Positions 16,853-26,571 are shown, counted from the stretch's first letter. The stretch: 64,000 bases of DNA from Pseudoclavibacter sp. 13-3 (GCF_021168475.1 NZ_JAJOZT010000001.1:434001-498000), one strand, 5' to 3'. Notes: generated from the letters alone by a model not told the origin. Program-made: numbers and translations.

Positions 16853-18193
16853 TCAGTGGTAGTCGACGTCTTTCGTCTCGGGGGCGAGACGAATCGCGAC
16901 CAGTGAGATCAGGCACATCACGGTCAGGTAGATGCCGACCCAGAAGGCGCTGCCCCCGCCGAGGCTCCACAGCCACACCGCGATGAAGGGAGCGACCGCG
17001 GCACCCACGATCGCCGAGAGATTGTACGCGATGGCCGATCCGGTGTAGCGCACGCGCGTCGGGAACAGTTCGGGCAGCGTCGAGGCCATCGGCCCGAACG
17101 CGAAGCCGGTGAGCGAGAAGCCGACCACGAGAAAGACGATCAGCCCGGCGAAGCCGCCGCCGAGCAGCGGGCCGAACACGATGCCGAAGACCGCCATGGC
17201 CACGTTCACGATGGTGTTCAGCCGGCGACGGCCGATGCGATCGGCGACGATGCCGCTGAGCAGGGTCGTGATCGTGAAGAAGACGCAGCCGAAGATCAGC
17301 AGCATGATGAATGTGCTGCGGTCGTAGCCGAGCCCGCCGGGAGTCTTGGTGGTCGGCGTCGTGCCGAAGGTCAGCGCGAAGGTGTTCACGAGATAGAACA
17401 CAGTGTAGGTCGCCGCCATCAGGAAGGTGCCGATCACGATCTCGCGCCAATACCCCCTGAACGATGCCGTGATGGGCTGCCTCTCGATCTCGCCGCGGTC
17501 GACGACTTGCTGGAACGCCGGTGCCTCGACCAAGCGAAGTCGCACCCACAGACCGATCGCCACCAGAACGATGCTCACCAGGAACGGCACCCGCCACCCC
17601 CAGTTGAGAAAGCCCTGCTCGTCGAAGCCGAGTGCCAGCCACAGGAACACCAGGTTGGCCAGGATGAAGCCGAGCGGGGCGCCCAGCTGCGGGAAGGTTC
17701 CCCAGAGGGCACGCTTGGCCTTCGGCGCGTTCTCGGTCGCCACCAGCGCGGCACCAGACCACTCACCGCCGAGGCCGATGCCCTGGCAGAAGCGCATCAG
17801 CGCGAGCAGCGCCGGTGCCCAGTAGCCGATCTGGGCGTACGTGGGCAGGCATCCGATCAAGAACGTCGCGAACCCCATGAACATCAGCGACGCGACGAGC
17901 GTGCCCTTGCGTCCGATGCGGTCGCCGAAGTGCCCGAAGAGCAGCGAACCGAGCGGGCGCGCCAGAAACGCGACGCCGAAGATGGCGAACGACGAGAGCA
18001 GCTGCACCGTGTGATCGGGGTTGTTCGGGTCGTTCGGAAAGAAGAGCACGGGAAAGACCAGCACCGCTGCGGTGGCATAGGCGTAGAAGTCGTAGAACTC
18101 GATCGTGGTGCCGATCAGGCTGGCGACCAGCACGCGGGCGCGTGAGTTGCCTGTGGTCTGCGTACCGGGTGCCGGCGACGTCGTCGTGCTCAT
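16853..18193 (-). CDS. MFS transporter, metabolite:H+ symporter (MHS) family
   Basis: Integral membrane protein of 446 residues with about 12 membrane helices. The N terminus ASLIGTTIEFYDFYAYATAAVLVF and the loop FGHFGDRIGRKGTL are hallmarks of the MHS family (proline/betaine, citrate, shikimate and alpha-ketoglutarate carriers). CQGIGLGGEWSGAALV is the conserved central motif. The repeated loop VADRIGRRRLN marks the second half. The substrate cannot be assigned. The ATG follows GGAG with 8 bases between. It is convergent with the radical SAM gene and divergent from the small gene at 18309; no partner genes for a pathway are adjacent. Confidence 0.93.
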   Translation of the reverse strand: MSTTTSPAPGTQTTGNSRARVLVASLIGTTIEFYDFYAYATAAVLVFPVLFFPNDPNNPDHTVQLLSSFAIFGVAFLARPLGSLLFGHFGDRIGRKGTLVASLMFMGFATFLIGCLPTYAQIGYWAPALLALMRFCQGIGLGGEWSGAALVATENAPKAKRALWGTFPQLGAPLGFILANLVFLWLALGFDEQGFLNWGWRVPFLVSIVLVAIGLWVRLRLVEAPAFQQVVDRGEIERQPITASFRGYWREIVIGTFLMAATYTVFYLVNTFALTFGTTPTTKTPGGLGYDRSTFIMLLIFGCVFFTITTLLSGIVADRIGRRRLNTIVNVAMAVFGIVFGPLLGGGFAGLIVFLVVGFSLTGFAFGPMASTLPELFPTRVRYTGSAIAYNLSAIVGAAVAPFIAVWLWSLGGGSAFWVGIYLTVMCLISLVAIRLAPETKDVDYH

Positions 18194-18308
18194 ATCTGGG
18201 ACTCCTGAATTGGGTTGCGACCGATGCCGGCGACCTCACAGGTCACCGTCGGCCGTGAAACAGGGTACCCTACGACGCAGAGAAAACCGCTGATGACGGA
18301 AGGATCGC

Positions 18309-18572
18309 ATGCAGATCGGCACCCGATGGAACGTGGGGGCGACTCCCCCGCTCACCCTGCCCGCACCGATGCTGACCGCGATCAGCGAGACCGAATCGGC
18401 TCTCGAACCGGCACAGCGCGAACGGTGGTCGTGGACCCTCACCTGGCTCGAACGCCGCCCCGTGGCCGAGCTCGACGACGGCACGACGATCAGCTGGCTG
18501 CCCGACATCGGCGAGGTCGCCATCGACCGACTCGACGAAGACGATGACATCAACGGAGGCCCCTATGTCTGA
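18309..18572 (+). CDS. Small protein of unknown function, coupled to an esterase
   Basis: An 87-residue soluble protein, MQIGTRWNVG to NGGPYV. GGAAGGATCGC precedes the ATG. The composition (Trp-rich middle WSWTLTWLERRP, acidic end) looks like a real protein, but I do not recognise a family. The last codons overlap the start of the esterase gene (ATGTCTGA, 18565-18572), and the esterase ribosome binding site GGAGG lies inside this gene, so the two are translationally coupled. A role linked to the esterase is only inference. Confidence 0.7.
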   Translation: MQIGTRWNVGATPPLTLPAPMLTAISETESALEPAQRERWSWTLTWLERRPVAELDDGTTISWLPDIGEVAIDRLDEDDDINGGPYV

Positions 18573-19347
18573 ATCGTCAGCGCGCCCGAACGCGCGACCA
18601 GAGCATCCGCTCGACGAATCGGGCACCGCCGCGACGCAGCCCGCCAAGCCCGGCAGCGCAGCCGTCCTCAGCATCGACGACCGGCACACGCTGTGGAACG
18701 TCTCGCGCGAAGAGCGAGCCGCGGCGCTGGCGACCCGTCCGCTGTTGCTGATGCTGCATGGCTGGGGCGCGCGTGAATCCGACATCCTGCCGTTGGCCCG
18801 CAACCTGCCGCCCGAGTTCGTCGTCGCCGCGCCGCGCGCGCCGCTCGACGCCGGCAACGACTACGGCTTCGCGTGGTACCCGATCGCGGCGCTGCGTCAG
18901 CCGGCCGCGGGCGACGGCCAGACTGACGCGCGCCCGGCGGCGGATGCACTGGTGCGTTGGCTCGACGAGGTTGCGCCCGCAGGCTCTCGCAGCGCGCAGA
19001 TCAGCGTGCTCGGGTTCTCGCAGGGCGGGCTGATGACGACCGAGCTGCTGCGCACGCACGCGCATCTGCTGCGGACGACGGTGAATCTGTCGGGGTACGT
19101 CGCGCAGCAGCCGCGCGAGCTGGACGACCTGCTGGCCGCCGAGCGTCCACCGGTGTTCTGGGGTCGTGCCGATCGTGATCCGGTCATCCCGCTGCCCCTG
19201 ACGCAGTTCACGCAGCAGTGGCTGCCTGCGCACAGTGCGCTCGACGAGCGGGTGTATGCCGGCATCGGTCACGGGGTGAGTGCACAGGAGCTCTCAGACG
19301 TCTCGGCATTTCTCAGCGAGCACGTGCTCAAGGAGTCGCAAGGCTGA
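18565..19347 (+). CDS. Alpha/beta hydrolase, phospholipase/carboxylesterase family
   Basis: A 260-residue cytoplasmic serine hydrolase of the YpfH/carboxylesterase type. The nucleophile is Ser152 in GFSQGG; Asp205 (RADRDPVIP) and His236 (GIGHGVS) complete the triad. LLMLHGWGARESD supplies the oxyanion hole region. An N-terminal extension of about 55 residues precedes the core. The GGAGG ribosome site six bases before the ATG supports this start over the longer frame from 18544. It is convergent with clpX with only four bases between stops, and CTGACCGGTCAG (19344-19355) spans both stop codons. Confidence 0.9.
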   Translation: MSESSARPNARPEHPLDESGTAATQPAKPGSAAVLSIDDRHTLWNVSREERAAALATRPLLLMLHGWGARESDILPLARNLPPEFVVAAPRAPLDAGNDYGFAWYPIAALRQPAAGDGQTDARPAADALVRWLDEVAPAGSRSAQISVLGFSQGGLMTTELLRTHAHLLRTTVNLSGYVAQQPRELDDLLAAERPPVFWGRADRDPVIPLPLTQFTQQWLPAHSALDERVYAGIGHGVSAQELSDVSAFLSEHVLKESQG

Positions 19348-19351
19348 CCGG

Positions 19352-20623
<1,272 letters not shown>

Positions 20624-20683
20624 ACCCGCCGTTCCTTCCTGATGTCATCCCACGAGCCTAGTCGCTGCCGCCGACACTGTGTG

Positions 20684-21448
20684 TCAGGCGGGGCGCTGAG
20701 TCTTGCGCGTCGTCAGCACCTGGTCGATCAGACCGTACTCCAGCGCCTGCTCGGCGGTCAGGATCTTGTCGCGATCGATGTCTTTGTGCACCTGTTCTTT
20801 GGTGCGGTTCGAGTGCAGCGACAGGGTGTCTTCGACCCAGTCGCGCATGCGCATGATCTCAGCCGCCTGGATCTCGATATCGGAGGCCTGCCCATGACCG
20901 CCCTCGCCGCCGACTGCTGGCTGGTGAATGAGGATGCGGGCGTTGGGCAGCGCGAGACGCTTGCCTGGTGCACCTGCCGCAAGAAGCACGGCAGCGGCAG
21001 ACGCCGCCTGGCCGAGGCAGATGGTCTGCACTTCGGGGCGAATGTACTGCATGGTGTCGTAGATGGCCGTGAGGGCCGTCAGCGAGCCGCCCGGCGAGTT
21101 GATGTACATCTGGATGTCACGCTCGGGGTCAAGACTCTCGAGCACGAGCAGCTGCGCCATGACGTCGTCGGCCGAGGCATCGTCGACCTGCACGCCGAGA
21201 AAGATGATGCGGTCTTCGAAGAGCTTCGTGTACGGGTTCTGACGCTTGTAGCCGTAGGCGGTGCGCTCTTCGAACTCGGGCAGGATGTATCGCGACGAGG
21301 GCATCTCGATGCCGCTCGGCACCCCGCCGAACGGAATGCCGGCAGAGGCCTGGGAAAGGTTGGGGAATCTCATCTGCATGCCCATCTCTCTGCGGTGCTG
21401 CCCGCTGTGTGACTGGTGCTGGTCGCCGAACTGGTCTGCCATGCTCAC
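20684..21448 (-). CDS. clpP2: ATP-dependent Clp protease proteolytic subunit ClpP2
   Basis: Serine peptidase subunit of the ClpP1P2 complex. The nucleophile is Ser150 ([10 protein letters not shown]) and the catalytic His is His175 (ILIHQPAVG). [10 protein letters not shown] marks the handle region. It has a long N-terminal extension rich in Gln/His ([16 protein letters not shown]) before the core at about residue 50, typical of the second actinobacterial paralogue, whose propeptide is processed. The start overlaps the clpP1 stop (ATGA, 21445-21448), so the two subunits are coupled; an ATG two codons later is possible. Confidence 0.97.
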   Translation of the reverse strand: MSMADQFGDQHQSHSGQHRREMGMQMRFPNLSQASAGIPFGGVPSGIEMPSSRYILPEFEERTAYGYKRQNPYTKLFEDRIIFLGVQVDDASADDVMAQLLVLESLDPERDIQMYINSPGGSLTALTAIYDTMQYIRPEVQTICLGQAASAAAVLLAAGAPGKRLALPNARILIHQPAVGGEGGHGQASDIEIQAAEIMRMRDWVEDTLSLHSNRTKEQVHKDIDRDKILTAEQALEYGLIDQVLTTRKTQRPA

Positions 21449-22044
21449 TTCTCCTCCGACTTGCTCGCCGTGCCGCCGCCTCCGGCGACGTTGAGGGCCG
21501 CTGCCTGGATGTGGTCGACGAAACCGTATTCTCTTGCCTCTTCGGCGCTGAACCAGTGGTCGCGGTCGCCGTCGATGGCGATCTGCTCGACGGTCTTGCC
21601 CGTCTGCTCGGCGGTGAGCTCGAAGAGACGACGCTTCATGTCGCTGATCAGCTGCGCCTGAATCGCGATGTCTGACGCCGTGCCGCCGAAGCCGCCGTGC
21701 GGCTGGTGCAGCAGCACGCGCGTGTTCGGGGTCGCATAGCGCTTGCCTTTGGTGCCGCTGGAGAGCAGGAACTGCCCCATGGAGGCCGCCATGCCGATGC
21801 CGACCGTCACGATGTCGTTCGGCACGAACTGCATCGCGTCGTAGATGGCCATGCCCGCGGTGATCGAGCCGCCGGGCGAGTTGATGTACAGGTAGATGTC
21901 AGCTTCAGGGTCTTCGGCCGACAGCAGCAGGATCTTCGCGCAGATCTCGTTCGCGTTCTCGTCGCGAACCTCGCTGCCGAGCCAGATGATCCGCTCTTTC
22001 AGCAGGCGTTCGTAGACCGATGCCTGCCCTTGGGGTTCTGCCAT
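21445..22044 (-). CDS. clpP1: ATP-dependent Clp protease proteolytic subunit ClpP1
   Basis: Partner of ClpP2, 199 residues. Catalytic Ser88 (GMAASMGQ) and His113 (LLHQPHGG) are visible, with [11 protein letters not shown] in the handle. The ATG at 22044 follows GGAGAG with good spacing; the longer open frame upstream has no ClpP sequence. In actinobacteria both subunits are needed for an active mixed complex and the operon is commonly activated by ClgR; a candidate ClgR-like inverted repeat lies at 22171-22187. Confidence 0.97.
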   Translation of the reverse strand: MAEPQGQASVYERLLKERIIWLGSEVRDENANEICAKILLLSAEDPEADIYLYINSPGGSITAGMAIYDAMQFVPNDIVTVGIGMAASMGQFLLSSGTKGKRYATPNTRVLLHQPHGGFGGTASDIAIQAQLISDMKRRLFELTAEQTGKTVEQIAIDGDRDHWFSAEEAREYGFVDHIQAAALNVAGGGGTASKSEEK

Positions 22045-22170
22045 CTCTACTCTCCATTCCCTCAGCGCGCCTCGACGGCGCAGGTGCCGTGACGGCACTC
22101 GAAGCTTCGTCGGCCTCAAGAGAGACCGACATGTATGAATCTACTGGAATCCCCCGGCTTCGTTCGCACT

Positions 22171-22187
22171 GTTCGCCGTCGGCAAAA
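22171..22187 (-). promoter_or_regulatory. Candidate ClgR-like operator of clpP1P2
   Basis: On the minus strand TTTTGCCGACGGCGAAC is an imperfect inverted repeat resembling the corynebacterial ClgR box (CGCY-N3-RGCG), with a mismatch in the left arm. It lies about 130 bases upstream of clpP1, and no good -35 is visible, as expected for an activated promoter. The match is weak. Confidence 0.3.
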
Positions 22188-22205
22188 GCTCGCCGAGGCG
22201 ACGCA

Positions 22206-22241
22206 AAAGCGGGGTGCGCCCCAGTGGGCGCACCCCGCTTT
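22206..22241 (-). terminator. Intrinsic terminator of tig
   Basis: A perfect 16-bp stem (22206-22221 with 22226-22241) and four-base loop lie 24 bases beyond the tig stop. On the minus strand the stem ends in CGCTTT followed by T, a short T run. Confidence 0.88.
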
Positions 22242-22264
22242 CAGCGCGAGTCGGTCAGTGGTGA

Positions 22265-23713
22265 CTACTCGGCGTCGGTCTCTTCGGCCTGCGAAGAGGT
22301 CTGCTTCTTCGTCGCAGCCTTCTTCGCAGCAGGCTTCTTGGCCGGAGTCTTCTTCGCAGGCGCCTTGACCTGGTCGAGAGCGTCTTCGGCGGCTTCGGCC
22401 GTTGCGGGCTCGGGCGTCTCAGCGATCTCGGCCTCGGCATCCTTCGGCAGGTACTCGCTCAGATCGACGGCGTTGCCGTCGGTGTCGACGACCTTCACCT
22501 TGCCCAGCAGGGTCGAGATCGCCTTGCTGCGCGAGATCTCGCCGAACAGCGCCGGAAGCTGACCCTGCTCGCTGATGATCTTGAAGAACTCGTTGGGCTC
22601 GATGCCGTACTGCATCGACTGCTGCACGAGGTACTGGGAGAGCTCATCCTGGCCCAGCTGCACCTGGAGGTCATCGACGACCTTGTCGAGAAGCAGCTGT
22701 GTGCGGATGCCGCGCTCGACGTCCGGACGAACCTCGATGGCGTGCGGGTCGTCTTCGCTCTTGCCCTCCTGCTCGAGGTGGGCCTTGACCTCGGCGTCGA
22801 CGAGGTCTTCGGGAAGCGGCAGCTCGACCTTCTCGAGCAGCGCCTCGACGAGCTTGCCGCGGGCCTGACCGACCTGCTCACTGCTCTTGCGCTTGGCAGC
22901 CTCGTCTTTCAGGCTGTCGCGCAGCTCGGCGATGGTGTCGTACTCGCTGGCGAGCTGAGCGAAGTCGTCGTCTGCCTCAGGCAGCTCGCGCTCCTTGACA
23001 GCGTTCAGCGTGACCTCGATGAGCGCGGTCTCGCCCTCATGATCGCCGCCCACGAGCTTCGACTCGAACGTGGTGGTCTCACCTGCGGTCAGCGTCTCGA
23101 GCGCCTCGTCGATACCGTCGAGCAGCTGGCCCGAACCGATCTCGTACGAGATGTTCGACGCGTCGTCGATGACCTCGTCGTCGATCTTCGCCTTCAGATC
23201 GATCGTGGTGAAGTCGCCCTTGGCGGCGGGACGCTCGACCTTGGTCAGCGTCGCGAAGCGCTCGCGCAGGTGCTCCAGCTCTTCGTCGACATCAGCGTCG
23301 GTCACTGCGGCGGGCTCGACCTCGACGGTCACCTCGGTGACGTCGGGCAGCTCGAACTCGGGGCGCACGTCGACCTCGATCGAGATCTTCAGATCACCCT
23401 GCAGGGTCTCGACGTTCGGCAGCTCGTCGATGTCGGCGTTCGGGCGCCCCAGCGTCTTCACGTCGTGCTCGCGCACCGCAGCCTGATAGTAGGTGTCGAG
23501 GTTGTCGTTGATCGCCTGTTCGATGACGGCGCCTCGGCCGACGCGCTGGTCGATGATCGGCGCCGGAACATGGCCCTTGCGGAAACCGGGGATCTGAATG
23601 TTCTTCGAGATCTCTTTGTAGGCCTTCTCCAGTGCGGGCTTGAACTCCTCGGGAGTCACATCGATGTGAATCTTGACTCGAGTCGGGCTCAGCTGCTCAA
23701 TGGTGCTGGACAC
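22265..23713 (-). CDS. tig: Trigger factor (ribosome-associated chaperone and prolyl isomerase)
   Basis: Binds nascent chains at the ribosome exit. The ribosome-binding domain shows the signature IPGFRKGHVPAPIID. A PPIase domain (residues about 165-245) and helical C-terminal arms follow. At 482 residues it is longer than the roughly 430-residue E. coli protein because of a Lys/Ala/Pro-rich tail (PAKKTPAKKPAAKKAATKK) after an acidic Ala-rich linker, a histone H1-like end seen in some actinobacteria. The start is GTG, with AGGAG about nine bases upstream. The gene is followed by its own terminator and then clpP1P2-clpX. Confidence 0.97.
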   Translation of the reverse strand: MSSTIEQLSPTRVKIHIDVTPEEFKPALEKAYKEISKNIQIPGFRKGHVPAPIIDQRVGRGAVIEQAINDNLDTYYQAAVREHDVKTLGRPNADIDELPNVETLQGDLKISIEVDVRPEFELPDVTEVTVEVEPAAVTDADVDEELEHLRERFATLTKVERPAAKGDFTTIDLKAKIDDEVIDDASNISYEIGSGQLLDGIDEALETLTAGETTTFESKLVGGDHEGETALIEVTLNAVKERELPEADDDFAQLASEYDTIAELRDSLKDEAAKRKSSEQVGQARGKLVEALLEKVELPLPEDLVDAEVKAHLEQEGKSEDDPHAIEVRPDVERGIRTQLLLDKVVDDLQVQLGQDELSQYLVQQSMQYGIEPNEFFKIISEQGQLPALFGEISRSKAISTLLGKVKVVDTDGNAVDLSEYLPKDAEAEIAETPEPATAEAAEDALDQVKAPAKKTPAKKPAAKKAATKKQTSSQAEETDAE

Positions 23714-23806
23714 TTATTGGTCTCCTCTTTCTTCGCGTTCCGCCGGATGGCGTCTTCGAGTCTCACGACTCTGAAGGACGGTTCGCCGGCACGACCGGCC
23801 TGTCCG

Positions 23807-23880
23807 TCGGGATGACAGGATTTGAACCTGCGACCCCTCGCTCCCAAAGCGAGTGCTCTACCAAGCTGAGCTACATCCCG
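23807..23880 (-). tRNA. tRNA-Pro (anticodon TGG)
   Basis: Acceptor arms CGGGATG and CATCCCG pair over 7 bp with A73. The anticodon loop reads CTTTGGGA on the minus strand, and a T loop with GGTTCAAAT-type sequence is present. CCA is not encoded. It lies about 90 bases upstream of tig on the same strand. Confidence 0.96.
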
Positions 23881-24001
23881 ATTTCACGTCTGTGCAGCCG
23901 TCAGAGACCGCACTTCGCATGTGGCCTCGTCGAACGGCCCGTGCAAGTCTAGCGCAAAACAGGTATGCTCGTACCTCGTGCTCACGTTGTCGTTGAGACA
24001 T

Positions 24002-24075
24002 GCGGGCGTAGCTCAATGGTAGAGCCCCAGTCTTCCAAACTGGCTACGCGGGTTCGATTCCCGTCGCCCGCTCCA
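24002..24075 (+). tRNA. tRNA-Gly (anticodon TCC)
   Basis: GCGGGCG pairs with CGCCCGC (24065-24071). The D arm AGCTCAATGGTAGAGC and the T arm with GGTTCGATTCCC are standard. The anticodon loop is CTTCCAA, and CCA is encoded at 24073-24075. Confidence 0.97.
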
Positions 24076-24090
24076 CAGAGAACACAGCTC

Positions 24091-24125
24091 AGAAGCCTTC
24101 TCGCCCCCACGGCGAGAGGGCTTCT
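24091..24125 (+). terminator. Terminator after tRNA-Gly
   Basis: A 15-bp stem (24091-24105 with 24111-24125, one G-T pair) with a five-base loop is followed by CTCGTCTC. It lies 15 bases after the tRNA. Confidence 0.8.
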
Positions 24126-24243
24126 CTCGTCTCGTGGCGCCGCCCTATCCGGGTCCTGTCCAGGGCTGCACCCACCAGACAAGGCCCCGCAAGAGCCCGA
24201 GACAGGTCTCAGATCTTTGGCCACCGACTGCTGACAGTCGCTC

Positions 24244-24801
24244 TTAGTCGACGCGCACCGTCACGTAGGCGTCGGGCCGAAGCCTCGGATTCGGATACCA
24301 CTCCCGCATCCGATCCCCTGTCAGGTAATCGCCGACTCCGATGAGCAGCACGCTGAAGACGATCTGTTCGATCGTCATCCACAGCGGATAGAGCCCGGGG
24401 ACCGCTGCGATGGCCAGGGTCACCACCGGAAAGATCTGACTGAACAGGCGCAGGCGCCAGTACGCCCACCAGTAGCCGCGCCGTGCCGCCCACGCGAAGC
24501 CGAACAGGGTCAGAGTCATCAGCAGCACCACCGTGCCGCGAAACCATGAGGCGGGCGTCACCAAACCGTCCGCATGACGAAAGAAGAACGCCACCACGAG
24601 CGTCGCGATGCCCACGACCACCTCGAGCGACAGCAGCACGGCGATCGACCGCCAGACACGCCGGGCACCGGGCACCGGAGCGGCCAGCCGCAAGGCCGCG
24701 TTCGACCCGCCGATCAGCCGCGAGCTCAGCACCCGGTCGACCCGAGAGAGTGTCTGCGACGGCTGGCGCGCCGAGGTCGTCGCCTCAGAGGAGAATTGCA
24801 T
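24244..24801 (-). CDS. Four-helix membrane protein of unknown function
   Basis: A 185-residue protein with a hydrophilic N terminus (MQFSSEATTSARQP) and four likely membrane helices: IAVLLSLEVVVGIATLVVAFF, a second after SWFRGTVVLL, a third around IFPVVTLAIAAVPG and a fourth at IVFSVLLIGVGDYL. The C terminus is PDAYVTVRVD. I do not recognise the family. The frame is open well upstream, but the promoter hexamer TACACT ends six bases before the ATG at 24801, which fixes this start and suggests a leaderless mRNA. It stands alone, convergent with tRNA-Gly. Confidence 0.75.
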   Translation of the reverse strand: MQFSSEATTSARQPSQTLSRVDRVLSSRLIGGSNAALRLAAPVPGARRVWRSIAVLLSLEVVVGIATLVVAFFFRHADGLVTPASWFRGTVVLLMTLTLFGFAWAARRGYWWAYWRLRLFSQIFPVVTLAIAAVPGLYPLWMTIEQIVFSVLLIGVGDYLTGDRMREWYPNPRLRPDAYVTVRVD

Positions 24802-24807
24802 GACCGC

Positions 24808-24813
24808 AGTGTA
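24808..24813 (-). promoter_or_regulatory. -10 of a leaderless promoter
   Basis: TACACT (minus strand) lies six bases before the ATG at 24801. TGGAGT sits 17 bases further upstream as a weak -35. Confidence 0.5.
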
Positions 24814-25038
24814 CGAAGGACTGACCGACAACTCCAGATGGTGAAGATGAGGATGCCCTTCAGCGACTGAGAACGCCGAGCGTTCGCACTGCCGGCTGTG
24901 TTCGTTCGCGCCGCGTGGTCCAACCTGCCCAGGTCTCCATGACATCATGGTTCGTTCGAGATGCAGCACCGTGTGCACGAAGAGGCTCGAGTCTGCAGAG
25001 TGCCCGGGGCCTGAGCCCACGACGATTGGAGACAGCCC

Positions 25039-25536
25039 GTGAATCTCACACGCATCACCATCGCATGGACCGCCTTGACCGTGGCGATGACCGCGATGCT
25101 GTTCACCATGCGCGCAGCCGGAATGCCTGCACCTGTGGTTCTGATCTGGGCCGAGGCATTCCTGGCGACTGTGCTCTTCGGCCTGGGGTGCGCTCTGCTG
25201 GTGCGCGAGATGCGTCGACCTGCAGATTCTGACACGACAGCACATGCATCGCTCGCCGCAAGGGTGGCTGCCCTCGAGACGAATGAGATGCGCACTGCTC
25301 GACTGGTTCGTGCCATCGCTCGTGTCGAGGCCGCACATGACCTGTTTCAATCGTCAGGCAAGGCTCGTGCTCGCGTCGACCTCATCCGCGAGCTCGAACG
25401 TCAGCGACGTCTGCGCGCGGATTCCTCGAGACGCACCGACACGACCGAGACGGCGTCATCCGCGCACACCGACTGGGCCGATGGGCTGCCGGCGACGCAG
25501 CCGACTGACCCGGGCATGCCCACTTCGGAGTCGTAG
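25039..25536 (+). CDS. Small membrane protein of unknown function
   Basis: A 165-residue protein beginning MNLTRITIAWTALTVAMTAML. Two membrane helices (residues about 7-27 and 33-54) are followed by a charged helical cytosolic part with Arg-rich stretches (RVDLIRELERQRRLRADSSRR) and a Thr/Ser/Pro-rich end. The two-helix start followed by a short charged domain resembles DUF4229-like actinobacterial proteins, but I cannot assign it. The start is GTG, preceded by TTGGAGAC with five bases between. A hairpin follows the stop. Confidence 0.65.
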   Translation: MNLTRITIAWTALTVAMTAMLFTMRAAGMPAPVVLIWAEAFLATVLFGLGCALLVREMRRPADSDTTAHASLAARVAALETNEMRTARLVRAIARVEAAHDLFQSSGKARARVDLIRELERQRRLRADSSRRTDTTETASSAHTDWADGLPATQPTDPGMPTSES

Positions 25537-25553
25537 AGAGCAGAGATCAGAAA

Positions 25554-25596
25554 AGAGCTGAGGCCCGGTCGAAACGCCGATCGGGCCCCAGCTCTC
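25554..25596. terminator. Hairpin between convergent genes
   Basis: AGAGCTGAGGCCCGGTCG pairs with CGATCGGGCCCCAGCTCT with two weak positions and a short loop. It separates the plus-strand membrane protein gene from the minus-strand gene ending at 25615. Confidence 0.7.
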
Positions 25597-25614
25597 TCAA
25601 AAGTCGACTGATCG

Positions 25615-25809
25615 TCAGTCGCGCAGCTCCTCTTTCACGTCATTGCGCGCCTCGACCGACTCCTTCTCAGCCTCGGCCTTCTTGACGTTGGCCTCGGCCT
25701 TGACCTCGTCAGCCTTGTCTTTGATGCGATCGACGCCTTCGTGTACGGCGTCGCCGACCTTCTCAGCGCCGGCCTTCAGCGTCTCTTTGGCGTCTTCGAA
25801 CACTCCCAT
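25615..25809 (-). CDS. Small hydrophilic amphipathic-helix protein, LEA-like
   Basis: A 64-residue protein, MGVFEDAKETLKAGAEKV to EARNDVKEELRD, made almost wholly of charged residues, Ala and Val in an 11-residue-like periodicity, with no Cys, Trp or Pro. This resembles bacterial LEA-like or CsbD-type stress proteins, but no exact family is claimed. GAGGAGAGG precedes the ATG at 25809; the longer open frame upstream is rejected. It is divergent from dps, with a 200-base regulatory gap holding an inverted repeat TGTCTT-N7-AAGACA (25864-25882), so a stress role is likely but inferred. Confidence 0.75.
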   Translation of the reverse strand: MGVFEDAKETLKAGAEKVGDAVHEGVDRIKDKADEVKAEANVKKAEAEKESVEARNDVKEELRD

Positions 25810-25856
25810 GAGCCTCTCCTCTACGTCTTGAGATACAGCTTCTGACAGCTCCCACC

Positions 25857-25882
25857 GTACCCATGTCTTACCCAGAAAGACA
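25857..25882 (-). promoter_or_regulatory. Possible stress promoter and inverted repeat upstream of the LEA-like gene
   Basis: The minus strand carries GTCT, 15 bases, then GGGTAC, loosely like actinobacterial SigB/SigF promoters (GTTT-N15-GGGTA). TGTCTT-N7-AAGACA overlaps it. Both are weak matches. Confidence 0.25.
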
Positions 25883-25953
25883 CTGCAGACGCCGTATTTC
25901 TTCATGAGCGAACGGCCTATTCCCACGCGCCTCTTAGCGAAGCCTCAACTGCG

Positions 25954-25982
25954 TTGACGCTGCCCGAAGACGTGCATATGGT
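25954..25982 (+). promoter_or_regulatory. Promoter of dps
   Basis: TTGACG (25954-25959), a 17-base spacer and TATGGT (25977-25982) form a near-consensus housekeeping-type promoter. The transcript should start near 25989, 25 bases before the dps ATG. Confidence 0.75.
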
Positions 25983-26013
25983 GAAAGCAAGAGTTCGAAA
26001 GGAGCCCTCAGAA

Positions 26014-26505
26014 ATGACTACAACAACCGTTGCACCCGTTCAGACATCAGTAACCCCCGACACCGTTTCAGGCGTCGCACAGTTTCTTCAGCCGGTCGTC
26101 GTCGAGCTGACCGCGCTCAGCGTCAACGCGAAGCAGCTGCACTGGCACGTGCGCGGCGCCAACTTCGGCCCGATTCACGAGCTGCTCGACGACCTCGTCG
26201 CCCATGCTCGCGACTGGGCAGACCTTGCCGCCGAGCGTGTCGTCGCTCTCGGCCTTCCGGTCGACGGCCGCCTGCAGACCGTGTCGCAGCAGACCACGTC
26301 GCCGGTGCTCGCCGACGGCTTTCAGCAGTCGCCCGACACCATTGCCGCAGCGATTGCCAACATCGATGCTGCTCTCAAGGTGGTTCACACCGCAGTCGTC
26401 GAGCTCGACGGCATCGACCTGTCGAGCCAGGACGTCGCGATCGAGATCGAGCGTGGGCTCGACAAGGATCGCTGGTTCTTCTTCGCACACATCGCCGAGG
26501 CGTAA
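26014..26505 (+). CDS. dps: DNA-protecting ferritin-like protein Dps
   Basis: A 163-residue miniferritin that forms dodecamers, oxidises Fe(II) using peroxide and shields DNA. The ferroxidase residues are visible: His43 (KQLHWHV), His55 and Asp59 (PIHELLDD), and Asp70 with Glu74 in the DWADLAAERV stretch. AAAGGAG precedes the ATG at 26014. A strong promoter lies upstream and a UUCG-type terminator downstream, so it is monocistronic. The frame is open to 25954, but that would include the promoter. Confidence 0.95.
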   Translation: MTTTTVAPVQTSVTPDTVSGVAQFLQPVVVELTALSVNAKQLHWHVRGANFGPIHELLDDLVAHARDWADLAAERVVALGLPVDGRLQTVSQQTTSPVLADGFQQSPDTIAAAIANIDAALKVVHTAVVELDGIDLSSQDVAIEIERGLDKDRWFFFAHIAEA

Positions 26506-26534
26506 TCCAGTCATCTGAGTCATCCCCCACGAAC

Positions 26535-26571
26535 GGAAAGGGGCAGGGCCTTCGGGCTCTGCCCCCTTTTT
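26535..26571 (+). terminator. Intrinsic terminator of dps
   Basis: AAAGGGGCAGGGCC, a TTCG loop, GGCTCTGCCCCC, then TTTTT. This is a classic stem, stable tetraloop and T run. Confidence 0.95.
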
